Assembly: GCF_008923205.2 (NCBI RefSeq)
Contig: NZ_WBMS02000007.1
Span: 1-64,000 of the forward strand
Length of the DNA: 64,000 nt
Direction of reading: 5' to 3'
From: Actinomadura physcomitrii
GTDB lineage: Bacteria > Actinomycetota > Actinomycetes > Streptosporangiales > Streptosporangiaceae
Under the pieces are notes generated by a model, which was not told the DNA's origin, did not search any database, and saw only the letters and a program-made list of their open reading frames with translations. The translations under genes were made by a program, and so were the position numbers. Below are positions 31,403 to 39,243 of the stretch, one piece after another (position 1 is the stretch's first letter; each line of letters opens with the position of its first letter).

Positions 31403-32528
31403 TCACGGCCCCTTCCGTGGTCTCGGCCGTCCCCATTCCGGTGAGCCGCGCGAGCCGCTCGCGGTGCCAGTCGGCCGTACCGAAGAGCAGCTCGTCGGTC
31501 TTGGCGCGCTTGTAGAACAGGTGCGCATCGTGCTCCCAGGTGAAGCCGATGCCGCCGTGGACCTGTATGGCGCCTGCCGCGACCTCCGTGTACGCACGCG
31601 AACAGCAGACCTGGGCGCTCGTGGCGGCGACGGCCAGATCCTGAGGGGCGCCATGCGCGGTGAGCGCAGCGAGGTAAGTGGCGGAGCGCGCCGCTTCGAC
31701 CGCGACCATCATGTCGGCGCAGCGGTGCTTCACCGCCTGGAAGCTCCCGATGGGACGTCCGAACTGGTGACGGGTCTTGGCGTAGGCGACAGCCGTGTCG
31801 AGGCACCACTGCGCTCCCCCGGCCTGCTCTGCCGCGAGGGCGATCCGAGCCCGGTCCAGCGCGGTCTCGACCACGGACGGATCGGACGACAGCAGGCGAG
31901 CGGGCACGGATGCGAAGTCCAGCCGGGCCATTCCCCGCGTCAGGTCGACGGCTTCGTGCGCGCGACGGGACAGCCCGGCGGCATCGCCGGAGACCGCGAA
32001 GAGCGCCGTCCCGTCATCGGTGCGGGCGGTGACGAGGACCAGGTCGGCGATCGCTCCGTCCAGCACGAAGTACTTGGTGCCATCGATGATGTGGCCGTCG
32101 CCAGTCCGCTTCGCACGGGTGTGGACCGCGCCGGTCTCCCAGGTGCCCTCGGCCTCGACGAACGCCAGCGTCGCGACCGTGGAGCCATCTGCGATACCCG
32201 GCAGGAACTCCGCCCTTGCGTCCTCGCCCTCACAGGCCAGCAGCGCCGGCACGACCAACCCGGCAGTCGCCAGCATCGGCCCGCCGGCGAGCGAACGGCC
32301 GAGTTCCTCGAACGCCACGCACATTTCAGCCGCCCCGAAACCCGCGCCGCCGTACTCCTCGGGAACGGCGAGCCCCTGCACGCCGATCTCCGTGGCCATG
32401 CGCCGCCACAGCTCCGGGGCGTGCCGGTCCTCGGTGGCGATCAGGCTCCGCCTGTCGGCATGTTCGTCCAGGAAGGCGCGCAGCACGGCGCGTAGTTCCT
32501 CCTGCTCGGGGGTGAATCCGATCTCCAC
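31395..32528 (-). CDS. Acyl-CoA dehydrogenase (heteromeric pair, subunit B)
   Basis: 377 residues from GTG 32528, six bases after AGGAGG. EIGFTPEQEELRAVLRAFL at the N-terminus and VPEEYGGAGFGAAEM are standard. The middle domain is shortened (GTKYFVLDGAIADLVLVTA, no SEP/TEP-GSD motif), and the end reads GAIQVHGGIGFTWEHDAHL followed by YKRAKTDELLFG. This pattern is typical of the non-FAD-motif partner of heteromeric FadE enzymes. It overlaps subunit A (30242-31402). Residues QFGRPIGSFQAVKHRCADM form the helix that usually contacts FAD. Confidence 0.87.
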   Translation of the reverse strand: MEIGFTPEQEELRAVLRAFLDEHADRRSLIATEDRHAPELWRRMATEIGVQGLAVPEEYGGAGFGAAEMCVAFEELGRSLAGGPMLATAGLVVPALLACEGEDARAEFLPGIADGSTVATLAFVEAEGTWETGAVHTRAKRTGDGHIIDGTKYFVLDGAIADLVLVTARTDDGTALFAVSGDAAGLSRRAHEAVDLTRGMARLDFASVPARLLSSDPSVVETALDRARIALAAEQAGGAQWCLDTAVAYAKTRHQFGRPIGSFQAVKHRCADMMVAVEAARSATYLAALTAHGAPQDLAVAATSAQVCCSRAYTEVAAGAIQVHGGIGFTWEHDAHLFYKRAKTDELLFGTADWHRERLARLTGMGTAETTEGAVNV

Positions 32529-32542
32529 GCTGTTCCTCCTGG

Positions 32543-33349
32543 TCAACGGCCGGTGAAGACCGGGGGGCGATGGCCGAGGAAGGCGCGCACGCCCTCCTTG
32601 AAGTCGTCGCCTCGCAGGCTGAGCTCGACCGTGCGGGCCTCCGCCGCCAGGGCGCGCGGCAGGTCGGAGGTCAGATGGTCCGACACCAGTGCCTTGGTGA
32701 GCGCATGGACGAGCGTCGGCCCGGCCGCCAACTCGACCGCGAGGGCCTCCGCCGCCCCCGGCAGTTCCTCTGCTCGGACCACGTCCCCGATCAGCCCCCA
32801 CTCCAGCGCCTGCGGTGCCGGGACGACCGTCCCGCGGATCAGCATCCGTTTCGCGCGCGCCACTCCGATGAGCCTCGGCAGCAGGTAGGTGGCGCCGCTG
32901 TCGGCGGTGAAGCCCCGCTGCGCGAACGGGTGGGCGAACGAGGCCGTGTCGGCGGCCACCACGAAGTCGGTCGCCAGCGCGATGTTCAGCCCGAGTGCGG
33001 CCGCCCGGCCCTGCACCGCCGCGACCGTCGGCGCCGGGAAGTCCCACAGCGTCTGGATCAGCCGGTGCGCAGTCGCGGCCAGTGAACGGATCATCGAGCC
33101 GAGCGGCGGCTTGCCGGCCCCCGGCGCATTGGCGGTCACCAGGTCCGCGCCGGCGCAGAAGTTCCGTCCCTCCGCGTCGATGAGCACGGCCCGCACGTCG
33201 CCGGTCGCCGCCGCACGTTCGAGGACGTCGAGCAGAGCGGTCATGTCCTCGCGGCGCAGGGCGTTCGCCTTTCCTGGGCGTGCCAGGGTGATCCGCAGGA
33301 CGCCCTCGGTGAGGACGGAACGGATCGCGCCGCCCTCATCGGCCGTCAT
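32543..33349 (-). CDS. Enoyl-CoA hydratase/isomerase family protein
   Basis: Crotonase-fold protein of 268 residues: LRITLARPGKANAL, NFCAGADLVTAN, VAAVQGRAAALGLNIALATD (oxyanion hole with Ala in place of the usual second Gly) and AQRGFTADSGATYLLPRLIG. The Asp-Ser-Gly at the second catalytic position suggests an isomerase or atypical hydratase. It overlaps the double-hotdog gene upstream by four bases and precedes the ACAD pair by 14 bases, within one leftward operon. Confidence 0.87.
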   Translation of the reverse strand: MTADEGGAIRSVLTEGVLRITLARPGKANALRREDMTALLDVLERAAATGDVRAVLIDAEGRNFCAGADLVTANAPGAGKPPLGSMIRSLAATAHRLIQTLWDFPAPTVAAVQGRAAALGLNIALATDFVVAADTASFAHPFAQRGFTADSGATYLLPRLIGVARAKRMLIRGTVVPAPQALEWGLIGDVVRAEELPGAAEALAVELAAGPTLVHALTKALVSDHLTSDLPRALAAEARTVELSLRGDDFKEGVRAFLGHRPPVFTGR

Positions 33350-34629
33350 CGCCGGTCCTCGCGCAGCAGTTCGCCGTGCCGTGCCATCATCTCGATCGCC
33401 TTGCGCTGCAGGTCGGCGGGAACCTCCGGCAGCAGCGCCGGGCCCTGCTCACGGCTCGGCACGGCGACGGTCGCGGTGCCCTTCATCGTGTCCTCGCCGC
33501 GCTGGTTGGTGGCCTTGAACGCGATGTCGACCAGGCACCGGCCCTCCCGATCGTCCTTCGCCGTGACCTCGCCCGACAGGAACTGGGTGTCGCCCTGGTA
33601 GTTGAACTTGCGGATCTCGTCGTGCTGCGCGACGACCCAGGCGTCGTCGCCGGCCCAGTCCGTCAGGTAGTGGTGCGCCCAGCACTCGCGGAGGACGCCG
33701 TAGTCATAGGCACGGGGGTTGCCGATGGCCCGCGCCCAGGCGGAGTCCCAGTGGACGCGCTGCGCGACGTCCGGCACCCCGTAGTCGTTCTTGATGTAGA
33801 AGGGGGCGATCCGCTGCCGGTTCCGGTAGGCGAGCCGACCGGTCTTCAACCCGTACGGGACGAAGCCGTAGCCGCCGGCATGGAAGACCACCATGTCGGT
33901 GGTGGTCAGCGGGCCCTTGACCATCGGCGGGAGCTCCTCGCCGACCTTGATGTCCTCGAAGTAGCGCGGCTCGCGGCCGCGCGGCTTCTCCGCCGCGTAG
34001 ATCTCGTCGATCTTGGCGAGGTCCTCGTCGGTGTAGTTCGGCTCCTCGATGTTGCTGTACTTGCCGCGCTCGCGGGCCTTCTTGCGCTCGGTGTAGATGA
34101 CCAGGGTGCGGTAGACGCCGACGACCTCGGCGTTCCCGTTCATCTTGACCTCGCGGTTCACCTTGACGACCGACCGTCCCGCGAACTCCGAGCGCTTGAC
34201 CTCGACCGACTCCAGGCCTCCGAAGCTGTAAAGGGTGTCGCCGGGCCGGATCGGCCGGTACCACTCCCACGTGCCCCCGGACACGAAGGCGTGGATGCCG
34301 CGGTAGCTGCCGCCCCGCTCCTGCTTGGACGGCCGCTCACCGCGCAGCGGGGCGTTCAGGATCGCCGCCATGATCGGCGGAGCGATCTGCCCACCCCAGC
34401 GGGTGCCCCGCCCGTACTCCGGGTCGGTGAACAGCGGGTTGTCGTCCCCGTAGCCGTTGGCGAAGTTGCGGATGGCCTCCGGCGTCGCGGTGCCGAGGAA
34501 CTCCTGCGACCGGCTCGCCCAGTCGCGGCCGACGATCGCGCGGTCCTTGTCGATGTCGGCGTCGTTCAGCTCGGCGGAGGTCGCCTGCTCGAACTCCTCC
34601 TTGGTGCGCTCATCGGTCGTCTCGCTCAT
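33346..34629 (-). CDS. Double-hotdog MaoC/FAS1-like dehydratase (paralogue)
   Basis: 427 residues, the same length and order as the protein at 28927-30210. NFANGYGDDNPLFTDPEYG and GGQIAPPIMAAIL form the first hotdog; KVGEELPPMVKGPLTTTDM, FHAGGYGFVPYG and KFNYQGDTQFLSGEV form the second. The MaoC catalytic His is replaced here by Phe (DDNPLF). The shared LTTTD(V/M)VV(W/F)H segment may supply a His instead. It may form a complex with its paralogue or act on a different diastereomer. It is co-translated with the HAD-ligase gene upstream (four-base overlap) and the ECH gene downstream. Confidence 0.85.
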   Translation of the reverse strand: MSETTDERTKEEFEQATSAELNDADIDKDRAIVGRDWASRSQEFLGTATPEAIRNFANGYGDDNPLFTDPEYGRGTRWGGQIAPPIMAAILNAPLRGERPSKQERGGSYRGIHAFVSGGTWEWYRPIRPGDTLYSFGGLESVEVKRSEFAGRSVVKVNREVKMNGNAEVVGVYRTLVIYTERKKARERGKYSNIEEPNYTDEDLAKIDEIYAAEKPRGREPRYFEDIKVGEELPPMVKGPLTTTDMVVFHAGGYGFVPYGLKTGRLAYRNRQRIAPFYIKNDYGVPDVAQRVHWDSAWARAIGNPRAYDYGVLRECWAHHYLTDWAGDDAWVVAQHDEIRKFNYQGDTQFLSGEVTAKDDREGRCLVDIAFKATNQRGEDTMKGTATVAVPSREQGPALLPEVPADLQRKAIEMMARHGELLREDRR

Positions 34630-36578
34630 CGGGCGGTCCTTTCGGTGACGAAGAGGGCCCGGACGTCCGGGCGGCTGATCTTCATGGACGGGGTGCGCGG
34701 CAGCTCGTCCACGATCTTGATGTCGGTAGGCAGGTGGTAGCGGGCGAGCCGACCTGCCAGCCAGTCGCGGAGTTCCACGGCCTCGGCCGGGGCACGGAGA
34801 CTGACCGCGGCGACCGGAACCTCGCCGAGCCGCTCGTCGGGCAGTCCGACGGCGCAGGCGTCGGTGACCGCCGGATGCGCTTTGAGCGCGTCCTCGATGA
34901 CGCTCGGAACGATCTTGAACCCGCCCCGGTTGATGGCGTCGTCGGCACGGCCGTGGATGAACAGGAAACCGTCCGTGTCCAGGGAGGCCAGGTCGGTGGT
35001 GCGCGTCCATCCGGCGCCCGGGAGTTGGCCTCCGCGCGCCTCCAGGACACCGATCTCGCCGGTGCCCAAGGGCGCTCCGCTCTCGCGGTCGACAATGCGC
35101 AACTCGATGCCCGGGTGCGGGCGCCCGACACTGCCCTTCTTCAGATGGCCCCATTCACTGCGCAGTTTCAGATGCCAGCCGGCGATGGCACCGGCGAACT
35201 CCGTGGCGCCGTAGTTGGTCAGCACGGGAACGCCGTAGCGGGCCTCGAAGCGCTCGGCCTCGGAGGGGTCCAGCGGCGCGGTGCCGGACAGGACCCCGCG
35301 CACACCGTCGAACACGTCGAGCGGAACGTCGGCGTCCATGACCATGCGCATGGCCGCCGGCGGCAGCCCGACGATCTTGGGACGGTACTCGCGGACGAGG
35401 GCCGTCCAGATCTCGACGTCGAACCGTTCCATCAGCGCCGTGGCCCGGCCCTCCAGGACGGCGCTCACGGCGAAATAGAATCCGCCGATGTGCACGAGGG
35501 ACGCCCAGAGGATGCCGGTCTCGGGGCGCAGGCGCGCCTCCGCGTCCATCGCGGCGCCCGTGCCGGCGGCGTTGAACGCCGCGGTGAACCGGTCGTAGGT
35601 CAACTCGACCCGCTTGGGCTTGCCGGTGGTCCCGCTGGTGAGCATCAGGATCGCCACGTCGGAGGCCTCGGCCGGGCGCGGATCCGGAGTCCAGGCGGCC
35701 GCGTGCCGGATGAGGGCGCGGGCGTCACCGGTCTCGATCGCGACCGACCCCACCCCCCGCGCCGCTGCGGCGATGCCCTCCCTGGCCCAGTCCTCCGGAT
35801 CCGCGATGACGGCCTGCGGTGCGAGTTCCGCGATGTCCTCGGCCAGTCCGGAGTCCCCGTGGAACGGGCTGAGCGTGATGACCTCGCGGCCCGTCGCCAG
35901 CACGGCGATCAGTGCCGCCACGTGAGCGGGACGGTTGCGCAGCACGATGCCGATGCGCCTTGCGCCCGTCCCGTCCAGCAGATGCTCCAGATCCTCGATC
36001 GCCTCGCGGTAGAAGGACCACGAGTAGGTCCGATCACCGAATGTGAGGGCGGTCGCCGAAGGATCGATGGCGATCATCCGGCACAGTCGAGCGGACAGAG
36101 GCCGCCCGCATTCGGGGCCGACGTCGTTCATTGCTTCCCTTCGTTCGAGCACCCGGACCGACTCCCTGGGGCGCGCAAGCCTTGCCAGCAGGGAGGCGAG
36201 TCCGGTGTCGCGCGGATTCGGGCCGACGTACGGCGAGACTCCCAGCACCTCCCCGGCCGGGGGGAGCTCGTCCGGCTGGTCGTCGACGAGGACGGCGGGA
36301 GTGTGCTCCGGCGGCAGGTCGGGCAGGACCCAGCGGCCGTCCCCGTCCCGCCGTTCCTTGTCATGCACGGCCGCGACGTATCCGGCGATGCCCGCCCCGT
36401 CCGCGCGGCGGCGCGCGTAGTCGGCACCGCCCGCGCTCCACAGCAGCACGGGCACGCCCCGCTCGGCCAGACCGCTGAGCAGTTCCTTGGCCAGCGGGCG
36501 CAGGGACGTCCCGGTCACGGAGTCCAGGAGAGTGCCGTCCACGTCGAACAGCCATGCCGTCGGGGTCAGTTCGTCCAC
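34626..36578 (-). CDS. HAD-like hydrolase fused to acyl-CoA ligase-like protein
   Basis: A single 650-codon frame. Residues 1-149 are a HAD domain: FDVDGTLLDS (nucleophile), PVLLWSAGGADYARR (motif II Ser) and PAVLVDDQPDEL (acidic motif). Residues 150-650 are a class I adenylate-forming enzyme: MLTSGTTGKPKRVEL (ATP loop with Arg where Gly is usual), NYGATEFAGAIAGW, RTTDLASLDTDGFL, HGRADDAINRGGFKIVP, and LPRTPSMKISRP with Lys but without the usual preceding Gly. An internal ATG at 36131 follows AAGGGAAG and would give a 501-residue ligase alone, close in length to its paralogue at 52441-53952 (503). Both forms may be made. Confidence 0.8.
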   Translation of the reverse strand: MDELTPTAWLFDVDGTLLDSVTGTSLRPLAKELLSGLAERGVPVLLWSAGGADYARRRADGAGIAGYVAAVHDKERRDGDGRWVLPDLPPEHTPAVLVDDQPDELPPAGEVLGVSPYVGPNPRDTGLASLLARLARPRESVRVLERREAMNDVGPECGRPLSARLCRMIAIDPSATALTFGDRTYSWSFYREAIEDLEHLLDGTGARRIGIVLRNRPAHVAALIAVLATGREVITLSPFHGDSGLAEDIAELAPQAVIADPEDWAREGIAAAARGVGSVAIETGDARALIRHAAAWTPDPRPAEASDVAILMLTSGTTGKPKRVELTYDRFTAAFNAAGTGAAMDAEARLRPETGILWASLVHIGGFYFAVSAVLEGRATALMERFDVEIWTALVREYRPKIVGLPPAAMRMVMDADVPLDVFDGVRGVLSGTAPLDPSEAERFEARYGVPVLTNYGATEFAGAIAGWHLKLRSEWGHLKKGSVGRPHPGIELRIVDRESGAPLGTGEIGVLEARGGQLPGAGWTRTTDLASLDTDGFLFIHGRADDAINRGGFKIVPSVIEDALKAHPAVTDACAVGLPDERLGEVPVAAVSLRAPAEAVELRDWLAGRLARYHLPTDIKIVDELPRTPSMKISRPDVRALFVTERTAR

Positions 36579-36591
36579 TCAGCCCACATCC

Positions 36592-36622
36592 ACATAGATG
36601 ACTTCGTGAACATAGATTACTT
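36592..36622. promoter_or_regulatory. Direct repeats ACATAGAT(G/T)AC before the HAD-ligase gene
   Basis: ACATAGATGAC (36592-36602) and ACATAGATTAC (36610-36620) are direct repeats 18 bases apart in the 38-base gap, overlapping the stop codon of the binding-protein gene. The second copy, GAACATAGATTACTT (36608-36622), resembles GAATATAGATTCTT at 13586 and 18384. They lie 14-44 bases upstream of the leftward gene starting at 36578, a promoter position. Confidence 0.5.
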
Positions 36623-38209
36623 GGTCCAGAGGAAGTACGGGCGCGGGGCTATGTCCTCCGGCGCGAAGATCGGCTGCTGCGAAGCGTGGACCGAAGCCGT
36701 CAGAGCGGCGGCCCGCGGGTTCTGGCTCAGCGGGAAGGCGACGCCGCGCTCGACGGTCTCCTTCTGCAACCGGCTGATCAGAGGCTTGCGAGCATCGTCG
36801 TCCGTCATCGCGCGCGCCTTGTCGTAGACGCTCTCAAGGTCGGCGAGGTCCTTCAGCCCGAAGGAGTTGTAGATGCCGTTGTTGGAGATGGTCCGGCTCC
36901 ACCACTGGTACGGGTCGATGGAGGTCGGCACGAAGTAGCCGGCCGGGAAGCGCCCCTTGCGGACCTCCGCCGTGTACTGGCCGTCGGCGACGTCGGTGAT
37001 CTTCATCGTGATGCCGCCCTCCTTCAGCAGCTGCGCGATGGTCTCGTTCATCTGCCGTATGACCGGGGCGTTGCCGACCTCGAAGGTGAAGCCGTTCGGA
37101 TAGCCGGCCTGGGCGAGCAACTGCTTGGCCTTCGCGATGTCCGGCTTGTTCAGCCCATCGAGCGAGGCGTCGTACCAGCGCGAGCCCGGCGCCGCGAAAC
37201 CACCGCTCTTGGCGTCGCCCTTGCCCGACAGCAGCGCCTTGTTGTAGGCGTCCCGGTCCAGCAGCAGACCGATGGCCTGCCTGACCTGCGGCTTGGCGAA
37301 GGCCGGCACCTTCTTCCCGCCGCGGTCCATGATCAGGAACGTGCCGGTGAAAGTGAAGTCGGACAGCACCCTGAGGCCGGCGGCCTGGGCCGGCTGCATC
37401 TGGCCCGGTTGCAGCGTCCCCATGACATCGATCTGGCCGGTCTGCACGGCGTTCAGCCGGGCGTTGTCCTCCTGAATGATCTTCACATCGATCGTCTGCG
37501 CCCGGACGGCCGCCTTGTTCCAGTAGTTCGGGTTCGCCTTGTAAACGTGCTCGGCGCCCTCCTTGTGGGCGTCCTTCTGCCAGATCCAGCCGCCGCTGCC
37601 GGCCGCCGTGCGGGTCAGGTCGGTGCCGTCCTTGATCGCCTTCGGGCTGACCATCGCTCCGGCGACCGTGGACATGCTGTAGGGGAAGTCGGGTTGCGGT
37701 TCGGAGAACGACACGTCCACCGTTGCGGTGTCCACGACCTTCACCGAGGCGATCGGTGCGTAGATGTTGGTGTACGGGCCGCCGGTGACCTTCCTCGCCC
37801 GGTCGAGGTTGAGCTTGACGGTCTCGGCGTCGAACTTCGAGCCGTCATGGAAGGTCACATCGGTGCGGAGCTTGAACTCCCAGGTCCTGGGGTCGGGCTG
37901 GGACCAGGACGTCGCCAGCCACGGCTTCGGATCGAAGTTGCCGTCGACGGCCGTGAGGGTGTCGTACTCGGGAAAGATCAGCGCACCGTTCTGGGTGGTG
38001 GTGCGCGCCGGATCCATCGACGGCGTCTCCTGCCAGGCGGCGAAGCGCAGCGTGCCGGTGGGCGAGGCGGGCGCACCGGCGGTGTCGACCAGCGGACCCG
38101 AGGCTCCGCCTCCGGTCGTGCCGCCGCCGCAGGCGGCCAGTACGAGGGCTGCCGCGAGCGCGATGGCCGTCGTCAGCGCCCGGCCCTTTGCCGGGTTCCG
38201 GATCGTCAT
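36617..38209 (-). CDS. ABC transporter substrate-binding lipoprotein (family 5)
   Basis: 530 residues from ATG 38209 with GGAGGAGAC upstream. A lipoprotein signal peptide is visible: basic start, hydrophobic TTAIALAAALVL and lipobox LAAC, so the mature protein is anchored outside the membrane. The remainder is an SBP family 5 (Dpp/Opp/Ni) protein: TLRFAAWQETPSMDPART, WEFKLRTDVTFHDGSKFDAE, YKANPNYWNKA and AKQLLAQAGYPNGF. It is the binding protein for the permease and ATPases encoded directly upstream; its start overlaps the preceding ATPase gene (ATGA). Family 5 proteins bind peptides but also many other amphipathic ligands, so import of the catabolic substrate is plausible. Confidence 0.92.
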   Translation of the reverse strand: MTIRNPAKGRALTTAIALAAALVLAACGGGTTGGGASGPLVDTAGAPASPTGTLRFAAWQETPSMDPARTTTQNGALIFPEYDTLTAVDGNFDPKPWLATSWSQPDPRTWEFKLRTDVTFHDGSKFDAETVKLNLDRARKVTGGPYTNIYAPIASVKVVDTATVDVSFSEPQPDFPYSMSTVAGAMVSPKAIKDGTDLTRTAAGSGGWIWQKDAHKEGAEHVYKANPNYWNKAAVRAQTIDVKIIQEDNARLNAVQTGQIDVMGTLQPGQMQPAQAAGLRVLSDFTFTGTFLIMDRGGKKVPAFAKPQVRQAIGLLLDRDAYNKALLSGKGDAKSGGFAAPGSRWYDASLDGLNKPDIAKAKQLLAQAGYPNGFTFEVGNAPVIRQMNETIAQLLKEGGITMKITDVADGQYTAEVRKGRFPAGYFVPTSIDPYQWWSRTISNNGIYNSFGLKDLADLESVYDKARAMTDDDARKPLISRLQKETVERGVAFPLSQNPRAAALTASVHASQQPIFAPEDIAPRPYFLWTK

Positions 38210-39243
38210 GTCTCCTCCGGGGTGGTGGGTGAACCGCCGTGCAGATGGCAGGCCACTCGGCCGCCGCCCGTGACGGGGGTCCAGTCGGGGAAGGATTCGG
38301 TGCACACCGGCATCCGGTGAGGGCATCGCGAGGCGAACGGGCATCCGGTCGCCGGGACGGCGCCCGTGGGGGCGGGTGCGCCCAGTTCTCGTCGCCGGCG
38401 CCGCTGTATTCGCTGCCGTGCCGGGTCGGGGTCCGGGACGGCCGCCAGCAGTGCCTCGGTATAGGGGTGCGCCGGAGACTCGCAGATCCGGTCGGCCGGG
38501 CCCTCCTCCACGATGCGGCTCCGGTACATCACGGCGATGCGGTCGCAGGCGTGGCGGACGACGGCGAGGTCGTGCGCGACGAACAGGTACGCCACGCCGG
38601 TGCGCTCCTGTACGTCCTCCAGGAGGTTGACGACCTGGCTCTGAACCGACACGTCCAAGGCGCTCACCGGCTCGTCCAAGACGATCAGCTTCGGCTCGAC
38701 CGCCAGCGCGCGGGCGATCGAGACCCGCTGCCGTTGCCCGCCCGACAGCTCGTAGGGGTAGCGGCGAAGGTGATGGCCGGCGAGCCCGACCTGCTCCAGG
38801 AGCGCGGCCACGCGCCGGTCCCGTTCCGTTCCGCGCAGGCCGAAGTGGACGGCCAGGGGCTCGGCCAGGATGTCACCGATCACCTTGGTCGGATCGAGGG
38901 AACCCAGCGGGTCCTGGAACACGGCCTGCACAGCACGGCGGTACCCGAGCGGAACCCGCCGGCCGAACGCGCCGACCGTGAACCCGGCGGCCTCGATCGT
39001 GCCGCCGGACGGTCGCAGCAGCCGGAGAATCGCTCGTGCCGTGGTGGTCTTGCCGGATCCCGACTCACCGACCAGTCCGAGCGTCTCCCCGCCGGCGAGA
39101 TCGAGGTCCAACCCGTTGACGGCGACCACCTTGCCGGGCCGCCGCCAGGGCGCGCTGCGGCGTCCCGGGAACGTGACGGTCAGGTTCCGCACCCGCAGCA
39201 GCTCGGCGTCGCGCGCGGTGCCATCGCCTGTCGTGATCGTCAT
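38206..39243 (-). CDS. ABC transporter ATP-binding protein (DppF/OppF type)
   Basis: 345 residues. Walker [14 protein letters not shown]-loop [11 protein letters not shown], signature [15 protein letters not shown], Walker [13 protein letters not shown] and the switch His in VAHDLAVV are all intact. The C-terminal [14 protein letters not shown] cysteine cluster is typical of oligopeptide-type ATPases. It overlaps the permease-ATPase fusion gene upstream and the lipoprotein gene downstream by four bases each. It should pair with the ATPase half of the fusion protein. Confidence 0.93.
   Translation of the reverse strand: MTITTGDGTARDAELLRVRNLTVTFPGRRSAPWRRPGKVVAVNGLDLDLAGGETLGLVGESGSGKTTTARAILRLLRPSGGTIEAAGFTVGAFGRRVPLGYRRAVQAVFQDPLGSLDPTKVIGDILAEPLAVHFGLRGTERDRRVAALLEQVGLAGHHLRRYPYELSGGQRQRVSIARALAVEPKLIVLDEPVSALDVSVQSQVVNLLEDVQERTGVAYLFVAHDLAVVRHACDRIAVMYRSRIVEEGPADRICESPAHPYTEALLAAVPDPDPARQRIQRRRRRELGAPAPTGAVPATGCPFASRCPHRMPVCTESFPDWTPVTGGGRVACHLHGGSPTTPEET

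Noticed and set aside
34734..36827. Long rightward open frame (about 700 codons) opposite the HAD-ligase gene
   Set aside because: The translation is Arg/Gly/Asp-rich with no domain, and the opposite strand holds clear HAD and ligase motifs. It is a typical antisense open frame of very high GC DNA.
36686..38320. Long rightward open frame opposite the binding-protein gene
   Set aside because: Low-complexity translation; the opposite strand encodes a complete family 5 lipoprotein with signal peptide.
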